This document shows positions 17,827 through 26,634 of a stretch of 64,000 nt of DNA, piece by piece. Position 1 is the first letter of the stretch, and every line of letters begins with the position of its first letter. The notes under the pieces were generated by a model. It did not search any database. It worked only from the letters and a program-made list of their open reading frames with translations, and was not told where the DNA came from. The stretch is from Rhodococcus sp. P-2 (GTDB taxonomy: Bacteria; Actinomycetota; Actinomycetes; Mycobacteriales; Mycobacteriaceae), in the NCBI RefSeq assembly GCF_016598535.1, contig NZ_CP066779.1, positions 5,578,053 through 5,642,052 of the forward strand. The letters run 5' to 3'. A program made the translations under genes and the position numbers.

Positions 17827-18288
17827 GTGCTTCGTTTCGATCCTTTCACCGACATCGACGCGATCACCAAATCCTTGCTTGCTACCGGAACCGGTAGTAA
17901 CCGAAGTCCACGCTTCATGCCGATGGACCTCTACAAGGTCGATGACCACTACGTCCTGCATGCCGATCTCCCCGGCGTCGACCCGGGATCGGTGGACGTA
18001 CAGGTAGACGGCTCGACTCTGACCTTGACCGCGCACCGTAGTGCCCTCTCCGAAGAGGGCGTGACGTGGCTGGCCGGTGAGCGTTTCACGGGAACGTACA
18101 GAAGGCAGTTGTCCATCAGCGAGGACATCGATTCCGAGCGGATCGTCGCCTCGTACGACAACGGCGTATTGACCGTGAGCTTGCCGATCGCCGAGAAGGC
18201 AAAACCGAGGCGAATCGAAATCTCGTCGGCGGCTCCTGTCCGATCTGCACATTCCGAGACGGAAGCTCAGGGACAGATCGAAGCCTGA
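17827..18288 (+). CDS. small heat-shock protein, Hsp20/alpha-crystallin family
   Basis: The 153-residue protein starts LRFDPFTDID and carries the alpha-crystallin domain (MPMDLYKVDDHYVLHADLPG to IVASYDNGVLTVSLPI). The GVLTVSLP-type end and the Pro-Lys-rich tail match mycobacterial Hsp18/Acr-type chaperones, ATP-independent holdases that form oligomers in the cytoplasm. GTG 17827 is chosen because GGGAGG lies nine bases upstream and the conserved N-terminus begins there. No DosR or HspR box was recognised upstream. Confidence 0.93.
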   Translation: MLRFDPFTDIDAITKSLLATGTGSNRSPRFMPMDLYKVDDHYVLHADLPGVDPGSVDVQVDGSTLTLTAHRSALSEEGVTWLAGERFTGTYRRQLSISEDIDSERIVASYDNGVLTVSLPIAEKAKPRRIEISSAAPVRSAHSETEAQGQIEA

Positions 18289-18396
18289 CCTGATCGGATC
18301 TGTAGCGCTACCCACACGCCTGGATCACGCTGCAAAATTCTGCAGTCCTGGCGCGAAATCGCCTGCACAAGAACCCTTCATCCCAGGAGGTCTCCT

Positions 18397-18540
18397 ATGT
18401 CCGCGACAACCGTGGCCCCCGTACCCACTCTCGCTGAACCGGTGCTCTGGAACGAAGACCCGCAGCGGCAAAAGTGGTGGAAGCGCATACTCGCAACCAG
18501 TCCGCCGGAGAATCCCCACAACGAAGAGTTTCAACCCTGA
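18397..18540 (+). CDS. 47-residue small protein
   Basis: The ATG at 18397 follows a near-ideal Shine-Dalgarno sequence (AGGAGG, seven bases upstream). The protein starts MSATTVAPVPTLAEPVLW, continues with a Trp-rich basic centre (KWWKRIL) and has an acidic end (NPHNEEFQP). It is not membrane-spanning and has no Cys. No family is recognised. It lies 108 bases after hsp20 on the same strand; a small inverted repeat (CTGCA/TGCAG, 18330-18345) lies between them. Confidence 0.65.
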   Translation: MSATTVAPVPTLAEPVLWNEDPQRQKWWKRILATSPPENPHNEEFQP

Positions 18541-18585
18541 CAAGGCGACACAAATTTCGCCAAATATGTTGTCCAGCACATAAAA

Positions 18586-18623
18586 CGATGCCTTCCGTCC
18601 GGGCGACCGGGCGGAAGGCATCG
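18586..18623 (-). terminator. terminator of the M23 peptidase gene
   Basis: CGATGCCTTCCG and CGGAAGGCATCG form a perfect 12-bp stem. On the minus strand it is followed by TTTTATG, 24 bases after the peptidase stop codon. Confidence 0.85.
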
Positions 18624-18646
18624 TGCCGGAGTTGGATTCTCCACTC

Positions 18647-19459
18647 TTACAGGTTGATGACGTCACCGACAAAGATCTGGTCGGGATCGACGATGTGCGG
18701 GTTCATGTCCCAGACCTGCTGCCAGGAAAGCCCACGTTCTGCACCGAGACCGGACAACGTATCGCCAGCCGCAACGATCACCTCTTCGCCCGACACACGG
18801 GATTCAGTCTCCGGAATACTTTCTGCCGGTGCAGATTCAGATGACACGGGTTCGACAACCGGAGCGGAAGCGGGCTCCGGTGCGGATTCGATTGCCGCCT
18901 CAGGTGCAGGTGCAGGTGCAGGTGCAGCGGCAGGAACAATGCTCGAACCGGTATCGCATGCGCCGACCGAACTCAGGAAGGCCATCGGATCGACGGCCCC
19001 ACCACTGTGAATCCGCAGATGCAAGTGGGGACCGGTCGAGCTACCGGTGTTGCCGGTTGCCCCGATCTCATCGCCGACCTCGACGTGCTGACCCACTCCG
19101 ACCCAGGTGTCGGAGAGGTGTCCCATCTGGATCTGCTCGCCGGTGTCCGCTTCCAATTGGATGTAAGTTCCGTATCCTCCTGGATCATTGGGCCCTGCAA
19201 CAGAAATCGTTCCCGACGTCGGTGCGTGGAGCGTGGTACCGACGCTTACGGCGAAGTCGACGCCGTCGTGGCCCGCGTGGTACCCCTGCGAGAGTGATCC
19301 ACCTACCGGCCACTCCCAACCGCAACTGGCCGACCAGCCTTGCGCACCGGCGATACCTGCGTTGGCTACTGCTCCGGCACCTACGAGGGCGCTCACTCCC
19401 GCGGTCAGGGCGATGAATCGTTTTGTGTTGGAGGGCTTGTGTTTTCTGTGCTTACTCAT
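18647..19459 (-). CDS. secreted M23 endopeptidase with C-terminal LysM domain
   Basis: The 270-residue protein has a signal peptide (MSKHRKHKPSNTKRF then a hydrophobic run ending NAGIAGAQG). An M23 (LytM) domain follows with zinc ligands in GYHAGHDGVDFA and GPHLHLRIH. Next come an Ala/Pro-rich linker (APAPAPAPEA) and a LysM domain (VAAGDTLSGLGAERGLSW to FVGDVINL). It should cleave peptide cross-bridges in peptidoglycan outside the membrane while LysM holds the wall. The ATG with AGGAAAC upstream is chosen; the frame extends further but without coding character. Confidence 0.92.
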   Translation of the reverse strand: MSKHRKHKPSNTKRFIALTAGVSALVGAGAVANAGIAGAQGWSASCGWEWPVGGSLSQGYHAGHDGVDFAVSVGTTLHAPTSGTISVAGPNDPGGYGTYIQLEADTGEQIQMGHLSDTWVGVGQHVEVGDEIGATGNTGSSTGPHLHLRIHSGGAVDPMAFLSSVGACDTGSSIVPAAAPAPAPAPEAAIESAPEPASAPVVEPVSSESAPAESIPETESRVSGEEVIVAAGDTLSGLGAERGLSWQQVWDMNPHIVDPDQIFVGDVINL

Positions 19460-19950
19460 TGTTTCCTGACTGGATGTGGACGGTGAAGGTGCAGCCTCTA
19501 CCGGCTGACAGCACTCGAAATGTGCTGAGCTCATGGCGAGCAGCACCGACTCCGTTGTGTAGAACTTTTCGAATGCGCCCAATACGGGGCGTGTAAAAGA
19601 CGAAGCTCGCGATCGAGGGCACCTGGCGATCAAACGGACCGATCAGACTCTGACGAGTTCTGACTTCGTGGCGGTTCGCTCTGCCGTGCACTGTGAATGC
19701 AGGCGCACCGAACTTCAAATTTTTCGATCGCAGACCAATCGAGGCGGGTGTCTACCCGGACGGTCGAGAAAGGGGTGGAACATGCAGATCCTTGCGTTGC
19801 GGATGACGAATCACCTCATACGCTGTCGTTTCACGACGCTGCACGCGACGGTTGAACTACCTGGGTACGTACCTGTTTTTGCACGTTCGTCCCGACCGGT
19901 CGTGACATAATGCCGCGCCTGACAACGCCCCCACCAGGAAAAATGCCGAA
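19460..19950. other. long upstream region of the M23 peptidase gene
   Basis: No gene is supported in about 490 bases. A long 5' leader for the peptidase would be expected if a c-di-AMP (ydaO-type) riboswitch were present, as before many actinobacterial wall hydrolases. I looked for its conserved GGGG and GAA-CC blocks on the minus strand and did not recognise them. Confidence 0.4.
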
Positions 19951-19999
19951 CGGGAGACCAGCGCACGTTCCGGTGTCGGAAACGCGCGCTGATCTCCCG
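19951..19999 (-). terminator. terminator of kstD2
   Basis: A long imperfect stem (CGGGAGA-CCAGCGC paired with GCGCTGATCTCCCG, mismatches inside) is followed on the minus strand by GGCATTTTTCC. It lies 72 bases after the kstD2 stop codon. Confidence 0.75.
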
Positions 20000-20020
20000 T
20001 CGGGTAGATCTATTTATGTG

Positions 20021-20080
20021 GTCGAGCTAGCGCTCTGTGTTTGTCGAGCTACCGCTCTGTGTTTGTCGAGCTACCGCTCT
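20021..20080. repeat. 22-bp tandem repeat carrying the 3' end of kstD2
   Basis: GTCGAGCTACCGCTCTGTGTTT occurs 2.7 times in tandem (20021-20042 with one change, 20043-20064 exact, 20065-20080 partial). The last copy contains the stop codon of kstD2, so the terminal codons of the gene have been duplicated twice outward. Confidence 0.9.
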
Positions 20081-21768
20081 GCGGCGTGATGGGCAGCGAT
20101 ATAGCCGTAAACCAGGCCCTGGCCAATCGTCGCGCCGGCACCTGGATAGGAGTGACCGAATGCGTTGGCCGCGGTATTGCCGATCGCATAGAGACCGTCG
20201 ATGATGCTGCCGTCCTCACGAAGCACGCGGGCACGCGCGTCGGCTTGTACGCCACCGCAGGTACCGAGGTCACTCAATGTCATCTTCACCGCGTAGAGGG
20301 AACGACCGTCGACCGGCCTCAGGTTGGGGTTGGGAGACACTGTCGGGTCACCGTAGTAGCGGTCGTACGCACTTCCTCCACGACCGAATTCCGCGTCGCT
20401 ACCTGCTGCTGCGGCCTCGTTGTACGTCCGGAAGGTCTCGGTGAACGCGTCCTCCGGCAGTCCGACCTTGCGAGCGAGCTCTGCCGGGTTGCTCGCCTTG
20501 TGTGCGATACCGGACTCGAAGAATGCCGGTGGAAGGGGCTGACGCGGGAAGATGCCGCCGGCGAACACGTAGCTGTTGCGGTACTCCTGGTCGAAGACGA
20601 ACCACATGGACTCAGCCGGGTCGCCCGCCTTCTCCCTCTCGAGCACGCGCTGACCGAAGGTCATGTAGTCGGTTGCCTCGTTCACGAATCGCCGGCCGGT
20701 GTGGTCGACGATGAACGAGCCAGGCAGGGCACGCTCCGCGAGCATCACCATCGGCGGCCGTCCCTTGATGCTCGCGACCGCCGGGAACCACCACGACTGG
20801 TCCATGGAACCGATACCGGCGCCCAACTCCTGCGCGGCCTCGATCGCCTCGCCAATGTTGCCCTCGGCACCGAGGCTCTCGTGCTCTCCGAGGCTCTCCG
20901 ACTGGTACTTGTGGCGCCACTCCATGTTGTGGTCGAACCCGCCGGCGGCCAGAACTACGCCGCGCCGGGCCGTCACCATCACCTCGCGGCCGTCTTGCAC
21001 GACGACTGCACCGGTCACGCGGTCGCCCTCGGTGACGAGCCGAACCAACGACGTCTCCGTCCACACTGGGATACCGGCTTGCACCACACCGGCGAACAGG
21101 CCAGCTGCGAGCGCCTGACCACCGGCGATGTATTCACGCTTGAGGACGTACTTGCCGTAGACGCCCTGCGCCAAGCGGCGGATGATGCGCGGAAAAGCCT
21201 TGGTCGGCTTCTTCACCATCAGGTTCATCCATTTGTAGTCCGCGCCGGTCACGGGCATCGGCAGCCCGGCTTCCATCAAGCCGGGGCGCAGGCGACCGCG
21301 TTCCGCACCGAGCACCGACGCATCGAACGGCAGGCACTCACAGGTGCGGCCGGCGGCGCTACCGCCCGGCAGTTCGGGGTGGTAATCGGAGTATTCCTTG
21401 GCCCAGAAGAATTTCATGGGCGTCGTGCGATGGAGCATGTCGACCGTGGCGGCACTGTTGTCGACGAACGCCTCACCGCGTGCGGCAGGTGCCGTATCAC
21501 CCACCGCTGCATGCACATACGTCTTCGCGCGCGCAATGGTGTCGCCCGCACCGGCTTCTGCCAGTACCGGGTTGGCAGGCATCCAAAACGCCCCACCGGA
21601 CCGCGCCGTCGAACCGCCAACGTACTGCGTCTTCTCCACGATCAGCGTGGACAAGCCGAGCTCGTTCGCGGTGAGGGCCGCCGCCATGCCGGTACCGGAC
21701 CCGATCACAAGCAGGTCGACAGCGATGTCATGGGCTCGTGTCGCGGGGGGTGCCTGATTCTTAGCCAT
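20071..21768 (-). CDS. kstD2: 3-ketosteroid-delta1-dehydrogenase, KstD2 type
   Basis: The 565-residue flavoprotein starts MAKNQAPPATRAHDI, has the FAD-binding VIGSGTGMAAALTANELG and GGSTARSGGAFWMPAN, and the C-terminal signature LSDLGTCGGVQAD and PGAGATIGQGLVYGY. It matches the R. erythropolis SQ1 KstD2 sequence I remember very closely. It removes the C1 and C2 hydrogens of 3-ketosteroids, for example androstenedione to androstadienedione, during sterol ring degradation. ATG 21768 has AAGGGA upstream and gives the known N-terminus, although the frame extends 25 codons further. It lies alone, outside a visible sterol cluster. Confidence 0.95.
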   Translation of the reverse strand: MAKNQAPPATRAHDIAVDLLVIGSGTGMAAALTANELGLSTLIVEKTQYVGGSTARSGGAFWMPANPVLAEAGAGDTIARAKTYVHAAVGDTAPAARGEAFVDNSAATVDMLHRTTPMKFFWAKEYSDYHPELPGGSAAGRTCECLPFDASVLGAERGRLRPGLMEAGLPMPVTGADYKWMNLMVKKPTKAFPRIIRRLAQGVYGKYVLKREYIAGGQALAAGLFAGVVQAGIPVWTETSLVRLVTEGDRVTGAVVVQDGREVMVTARRGVVLAAGGFDHNMEWRHKYQSESLGEHESLGAEGNIGEAIEAAQELGAGIGSMDQSWWFPAVASIKGRPPMVMLAERALPGSFIVDHTGRRFVNEATDYMTFGQRVLEREKAGDPAESMWFVFDQEYRNSYVFAGGIFPRQPLPPAFFESGIAHKASNPAELARKVGLPEDAFTETFRTYNEAAAAGSDAEFGRGGSAYDRYYGDPTVSPNPNLRPVDGRSLYAVKMTLSDLGTCGGVQADARARVLREDGSIIDGLYAIGNTAANAFGHSYPGAGATIGQGLVYGYIAAHHAAER

Positions 21769-21869
21769 TGAACGAATCCCTTCACGTGGTTTATCGACGC
21801 AAACGCTAGGGCAGTCGCAGCGGAGTAGGGTCCGGATGCCCATTCAGCGGGACACTGCGAGCGGGTTGG

Positions 21870-21891
21870 CTCTGACAGCATCCGGTCAGAG
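21870..21891. promoter_or_regulatory. inverted repeat upstream of kstD2
   Basis: CTCTGAC and GTCAGAG form a perfect 7-bp inverted repeat with an eight-base spacer, about 100 bases before kstD2, in the divergent region shared with the small secreted-protein gene. It could be an operator; no KstR-type box was recognised. Confidence 0.35.
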
Positions 21892-22165
21892 TGGGCGCAG
21901 TTCGGCCGTCACGGCAAACAGCCCGGTCCCTGAGTGACATATTCGCGGCGGTTGATGCCGGGAGTCGGGAAGAATCGTGGGTGCGTTTGATCGTTCCTCG
22001 ACATTGTCGACCAATTCGCAGATCGGTCCACCATCACGCCAGTGTGTCCTCGATCCACGAATTTCTCCTATTCGAGCGGATATGGTGAGGCTGTCCCTTC
22101 GATCACGACCGTGGTGGAAAGTGGTAACTGCAAGCGACATTGCCGGACACTGGAGGTCTCTCGTG

Positions 22166-22588
22166 ATGAATCTCGTTCGCCGACTCAGCGTCTGCGCATC
22201 CGTCGTGATCGTTTCGGCTCTGACGCCGGTAGCCCTCGCATCCGCTTCGGTGACCACTCCGTTTCAGATCAACCCTGCGCCGTACGGCAACCCGAACGGC
22301 AGCTTCGACGCGCCTGCCGTCCGCTGCGTAGCTGTAGTCGGCGAACAACCCGGCACGGTGACGATCACCGGCGGCAAGGAAGACCGCTGGGGATGCCTGC
22401 TCTCGTCCGAAGTGCGCTGGCTGAACCTTTCGACCGGGGCCTCCGGCTCCGCTCGGCTCTCGGACGGTCTGAACGGAGTCCCGGCAGAGGCGATCATGCA
22501 GACCGGGACCGGTCAAGTCGCTGTCGCCGTGCTGTCTGTGGCCGGATCCATCATCACCCCAGGTGTCACATCGTTCTACGTGCCGTAG
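22166..22588 (+). CDS. small secreted protein
   Basis: The 140-residue protein has a typical signal peptide (MNLVRRLSVCASVVIVSAL, cleavage near ALASAS). The mature domain is of about 110 residues with two Cys (VRCVAVVG and WGCLLSS) that could form a disulfide, and many Gly, Thr and Val, suggesting a small beta-sandwich. GGAGG lies nine bases before ATG 22166; a GTG at 22163 is an alternative. No family is recognised. Divergent from kstD2. Confidence 0.7.
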   Translation: MNLVRRLSVCASVVIVSALTPVALASASVTTPFQINPAPYGNPNGSFDAPAVRCVAVVGEQPGTVTITGGKEDRWGCLLSSEVRWLNLSTGASGSARLSDGLNGVPAEAIMQTGTGQVAVAVLSVAGSIITPGVTSFYVP

Positions 22589-22685
22589 CACCGAACTCCG
22601 CATCACCGGCACGGTGGGACCTAAGGTCCTGTTTACCGACCTGTCATCCCGGTTAGCCTGAAAAGACGCTACCGAGAGGACGCCC

Positions 22686-23937
22686 ATGACCTCGTCAGTG
22701 CACGAAACAGTCGCAGTCGATCTGGATTTGATCGACGTGTACAAAGATCTCCACAGTCACCCTGAGCTGGGGTTTCACGAAGATCGCACGTCCAAGATCG
22801 TCGAAAAACATTTGCATGCATTGGGATTCGACATCACAACCGGAGTCGGGACTACCGGAGTCGTCGGAGTCCTGAAGAACGGAGCAGGACCCACTGCGCT
22901 GCTGCGTGCGGACATGGACGCCCTCCCGGTTCGGGAAGAAACCGGATTGGACTACGCCAGCACCGTGACAACGACCGACGATCAGGGGAAGACCGTCTCG
23001 GTCAGCCACGCGTGCGGCCATGACCTGCATACGACTTGCTTACTCGGTGCAGCCCGGATCCTCTCGCAGGACACGACGACCTGGTCCGGCACTCTTGTCC
23101 TCGTATTCCAACCGGCCGAGGAACTCGGCGCGGGTGCGCAAGCCATGGTCGACGACGGACTGTTCGAGCGATTCCCGAAGCCCGACATCGTTCTCGGCCA
23201 ACACGTATCGCCGCTACCGGCAGGCACGATCGCCGGGCACGCCGGCCCCTCGTATGCGGGATCGGACTCACTTCGTGTGAGACTGGTTGGAAAGGGCGCC
23301 CACGGATCTATGCCGGAGAACTCGGTCGATCCCGTGGTCATGGCAGCCGAAACCGTGTTGCGACTGCAAACTGTCATCTCACGCGAGGTGCCGAGTACTG
23401 CGACGGCTGTCCTCACCGTCGGCTCCATCCATGCGGGCGATGCCGCCAACGTCATTCCCGGCGAAGCAGAACTGCAACTCAACATCCGCAGCTACGACGC
23501 GGCTGTGCGCCGACGCATCCTCGACAGCGTCGACCGCATCGTTCGGGGGCGAAGCGGCCACCGCCGGTGCACCTACCCCACCGACCATCACCGAGACTGA
23601 GCGTTTTCCGATCGTCGTCAATGACCCGGCAGCGCTCGACAAGACCCTCGATGCTTTTGCCGAATGGCTGGGAACGAACAAGATTCTCGACCCCGGTGCG
23701 GGCGCAGGTAGTGAAGACGTCGGCATCCTCGCGACCAGTGCCGGTGCGCCACTGTCGTACTGGCTGTTGGGCGGGACCGACCCTTCACTGTTCACTACAG
23801 GTGACATGACTGATCCGGCCCTGCGAACCGTTCCGTCGAACCACTCTCCGCACTACGCTCCAGTGATCGAGCCGACCCTGACCATCGGTGTGAACGCCTT
23901 GGTCGTCGCAGCCAGGACGTGGCTCCCAACTCCATAG
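22686..23937 (+). pseudogene. M20-family amidohydrolase with a frameshift
   Basis: The first 290 residues are a normal M20D amidohydrolase (hippurate/N-acyl amino-acid hydrolase type): DLHSHPELGFHE, ALLRADMDALPV, SHACGHDLHTT with metal His/Asp, VFQPAEELGAGA with the catalytic Glu, and the dimerisation domain. After IVRG at a run of five G (23545-23549) the frame changes. The remaining expected C-terminus (AATAGAPTPPTITE, AGAGSEDVGILATSAG with its Glu ligand, and HSPHYAPVIEPTL) continues in another frame to 23937. Removing one G restores a 416-residue enzyme. It is either a real frameshift mutation, a phase-variable run, or a sequencing error. Confidence 0.85.
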
Positions 23938-25146
23938 TGCGGGACCGGTCCGCAATCGATCGATCGTCCACACAGTCAAGGCTGCAAACGCGTAGGCACC
24001 GCCGAGAATGCTTGCAGCACCCCACCCTGCCGCGTCGAAAACCATTGTGGTGGTTACTGCTCCAGCGGCGCTGCCCAACGAATAGAACACCATGTAACTG
24101 CCGATGATCCGTCCGGCCGATTCCGGTTCGTCCGCGACGATCAGATTCTGGCTCGTGACGTGAACAGCCTGTACGGCGAAGTCCAACGCGACAACACCGA
24201 CTGCGAGCAGGACAAGCGAATGCGTCGCCTGCGCGTTCAATACCCACGACAGCAAGAGAACAACCAAAGACGCCCCGGTAACACGTTGCGCCTTCCCTTG
24301 ATCGGCCCAACGTCCGGCACCGATCGCGCCCAATGCTCCGACCAATCCGGCGATTCCGAAGAGCCCGATTTGTGTGGTCGACAACCGCCATGGTTCTTCG
24401 CTCAATGGCAGGGCCATTCCACTCCACAAGGCGCCAAAGGACGCGAACAAGAACAAGGTGATGAGAGCCCTCGTGCGAAATAGTCGGTTCGTAATCGCCA
24501 ATGTCACGACCGATCCCATGGCATGCACATAAGAAGACCGATCCGAGTGCGAGCGAGTGTCTTTCGGCAGCATCGTCAACGCGACTGCCGCGACCAGTAC
24601 CGAAATGAAAGTGGATCCCGAGTAGACCGCACGCCAGCCTGCCAGATCCGCAACTGCGCCGGCGACAGTTCGAGCGAGGATGATGCCGACGACAACGCCG
24701 CTGGTGATCACACCGATGTTTGCGCCCCGCTCGTCCGGGTCGCTGATTGCCGCAGCGTAGGCGACTACGACTTGAACGACAACGGAGAACGTGCCGGCGA
24801 CGGTCATCCCGATCAGCAGTTGCGCGCTCGTGGTGGCCAGAGCGACAATCATCGTTCCCATTGCAGCAGCGACGATCTGGAGTGCGATCAATCTCTTGCG
24901 ATTCACGAGATCGCTCAGTGGCACCAACACGATCAACCCGACCACGTAACCGAGTTGGGCGAGTGCCACGACGAAGCCGAGGCCGGCCGGAGGAAGGGAA
25001 AGATCCGAGCCGATCTGTCCGAGTAGCGGTTGCGCGTAGTAGATGTTCGCCACCGAGACACCGCAGAGCACGGCGAGCAACAGGCGAAGTCCACGAGGCA
25101 TTTTCGGCCCTACCGGTGCGATCGTGAGTGCATGACGTTCGGACAC
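23785..25146 (-). CDS. MFS transporter with run-on C-terminus
   Basis: About twelve hydrophobic segments and motif A (LVPLSDLVNRKRLIALQ) mark an MFS exporter of the DHA1/YbjJ-like type. GTG 25146 is chosen because GAGG lies five bases upstream and the longer N-terminus would lie in a palindrome; the frame is open to 25179. The conserved protein should end near TIDRLRTG. Instead the frame runs on for about 50 residues of Arg/Gly-rich sequence opposite the 3' end of the convergent amidohydrolase, overlapping it by 153 bases. A HxlR regulator is divergent and probably controls it. Confidence 0.88.
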   Translation of the reverse strand: MSERHALTIAPVGPKMPRGLRLLLAVLCGVSVANIYYAQPLLGQIGSDLSLPPAGLGFVVALAQLGYVVGLIVLVPLSDLVNRKRLIALQIVAAAMGTMIVALATTSAQLLIGMTVAGTFSVVVQVVVAYAAAISDPDERGANIGVITSGVVVGIILARTVAGAVADLAGWRAVYSGSTFISVLVAAVALTMLPKDTRSHSDRSSYVHAMGSVVTLAITNRLFRTRALITLFLFASFGALWSGMALPLSEEPWRLSTTQIGLFGIAGLVGALGAIGAGRWADQGKAQRVTGASLVVLLLSWVLNAQATHSLVLLAVGVVALDFAVQAVHVTSQNLIVADEPESAGRIIGSYMVFYSLGSAAGAVTTTMVFDAAGWGAASILGGAYAFAALTVWTIDRLRTGPALWSWEPRPGCDDQGVHTDGQGRLDHWSVVRRVVRRNGSQGRISHVTCSEQ

Positions 25147-25158
25147 TTCCACCTCAAC

Positions 25159-25217
25159 TTGGTTGCATTTTGATACCATTTGAAGGCTACGTCAATTCGG
25201 TTTCAAAACGCAACCAA
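25159..25217. promoter_or_regulatory. near-perfect 19-bp inverted repeat, probable HxlR operator
   Basis: The arms 25159-25177 (TTGGTTGCATTTTGATACC) and 25199-25217 match at 17 of 19 positions as an inverted repeat around 21 bases. They fill the divergent promoter region between the MFS and HxlR genes. Confidence 0.65.
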
Positions 25218-25228
25218 TGAGGAATTCA

Positions 25229-25678
25229 ATGCCTGATCGCGCACAGTGGACGGACTCGCACTGCCCGACGGCCCGAGCGGCCGACATCATCGGCGATCGA
25301 TGGTCGTTGTTGATCGTGCGAGACGCCTTCGACGGGGCATCCAGATTCAGTCAGTTTCAACGAAACCTGGGCATCGCAAAGAACATTCTCACGGACAGAC
25401 TCAAAGCCCTTGTCGAGCAAGGGATCTTCGAGGTTCGATCAAACGCGCAAGGGACCCGCAACGAGTACGTCTTGACTGAACGTGGCATGGATCTGTTCGT
25501 CGTGATCACGAGCCTGCGACAGTGGGGCGAACGCCATGCGTTCGATGACGGTGAACCCCATTCGACGTTGATAGACGACACCACGGGAGACCCGGTACCC
25601 GGACTCCGACTGGTCAATGCACGGAAAATCGACCTGAACCCGACCAACACACACGTCGAGAAGGTCGTTGAAGGTTGA
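25229..25678 (+). CDS. HxlR-family regulator
   Basis: The 149-residue protein has the conserved HxlR winged-helix: ADIIGDRWSLLIVRDAF, GASRFSQFQRNLGIAKNIL and DRLKALVEQGIFEV. A Cys in the N-terminal SHCPTARA segment is placed as in redox- or aldehyde-sensing members. ATG 25229 is preferred over ATG 25217 because AGGA lies five bases before it and 25217 is inside the palindrome. It likely regulates itself and the divergent MFS exporter. Confidence 0.9.
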   Translation: MPDRAQWTDSHCPTARAADIIGDRWSLLIVRDAFDGASRFSQFQRNLGIAKNILTDRLKALVEQGIFEVRSNAQGTRNEYVLTERGMDLFVVITSLRQWGERHAFDDGEPHSTLIDDTTGDPVPGLRLVNARKIDLNPTNTHVEKVVEG

Positions 25679-25740
25679 GCGACGACTCGGCACAGTGAAC
25701 GGTGGCCACGCAGGGTTGGTAGTACGCGCATACTCCATTC

Positions 25741-26304
25741 ATGACCGTCGATCTCGAGTTTTCCTGGCCGCAGTTTCTCTGGATCGAATTCATCTTCGTC
25801 GGCGTGCCCACGGCTGTCGGTGCGAGCTTCATCTGGACGATTTGGCGTTCGGAACGACTTGACCTGGAGCATTCCACAACCGCCCCCGGTTCCGGGCTCA
25901 CAGGGTCGGGCTCACTCGGACTGTGGCGCACTGGCCTGTTGGCTTTTGCGCTGGGCGTTCTGTCTTGCGTGGGCTGGCTCAGCTGGTCAGCCGACTACAA
26001 AGGCGGATTCCGCGGCCCCGGCCTGCCTGCCCCGACGCAGTTTCCGACCTGGCAGGTCCTCGCCTGCGGATTAACGGTAATTCTCGCGTGTTTCGTTTCC
26101 GCACATTGCGCGCGATGGATCAAGTCGGGAGGTCTGACTGCAGCTGCCGGCACGGCTGCAGGATTCACCACAGCTTTCAGCATCGGCGCTAGTACTGATG
26201 TCACCGGCCAAGCGGGCGTAGGCGTTGCGCTGTCTGCAATCGGATGGGGGCTAACCCTTACCGCACTGATGCTTCTGCGCGACAGATGGTCGCGACGACG
26301 CTGA
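25741..26304 (+). CDS. four-helix membrane protein
   Basis: The 187-residue protein has hydrophobic segments near residues 10-35, 62-82, 105-125 and 135-178. The loop between the second and third has SWSADYKGGFRGPGLP. No family is recognised; it is not a transporter by any visible motif. The start is the first ATG; the gene lies 62 bases after HxlR on the same strand. Confidence 0.6.
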   Translation: MTVDLEFSWPQFLWIEFIFVGVPTAVGASFIWTIWRSERLDLEHSTTAPGSGLTGSGSLGLWRTGLLAFALGVLSCVGWLSWSADYKGGFRGPGLPAPTQFPTWQVLACGLTVILACFVSAHCARWIKSGGLTAAAGTAAGFTTAFSIGASTDVTGQAGVGVALSAIGWGLTLTALMLLRDRWSRRR

Positions 26305-26412
26305 ATCCTGCCCTCAGTACATAGCCCCCGCGGCGCGATTCAGCGGCGACGACAGCATCACGCGGGTGGTAGTCGAATCCTGACGAAGGAATGGACGTGA
26401 CGTCCAGGCGGA

Positions 26413-26634
26413 TCAATATCGCGAGTAGTGCTGCATTTCCTCGCGATCGGCGGCACAGATGCACTTTCGGTCGAGACCGCGGTCGGCAGTCACCGCGCAG
26501 AACCGAACTCCGAGCGGATCGTGGGATTCCATACTGTGCTGACATGCCGGACAGATGGACAATGCTTTCTCATCCGCGTCAGTCGACTCGGCTTGCCCTG
26601 GTGCATTCGACACGTCGGACGGGTTCGACGCCAT
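26413..26634 (-). CDS. RGCVC-type small Cys-rich protein
   Basis: The 73-residue protein has CPACQHSMESHDPLGVRFC and, 16 residues later, RKCICAAD. This is the spacing of the small actinobacterial RGCVC family, which has four to five Cys and a His and probably binds zinc. The function of the family is unknown. Monocistronic on the minus strand. Confidence 0.65.
   Translation of the reverse strand: MASNPSDVSNAPGQAESTDADEKALSICPACQHSMESHDPLGVRFCAVTADRGLDRKCICAADREEMQHYSRY

Noticed and set aside
19460..19950. c-di-AMP riboswitch upstream of the M23 peptidase
   Set aside because: The gene type and long leader suggested it, but the conserved core blocks were not found on reading the minus strand.
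20041..21771. A 576-codon open frame on the plus strand opposite kstD2
   Set aside because: It is the antisense shadow of a highly conserved flavoprotein gene; its translation has no recognisable domain, and high-GC genes commonly leave such frames.
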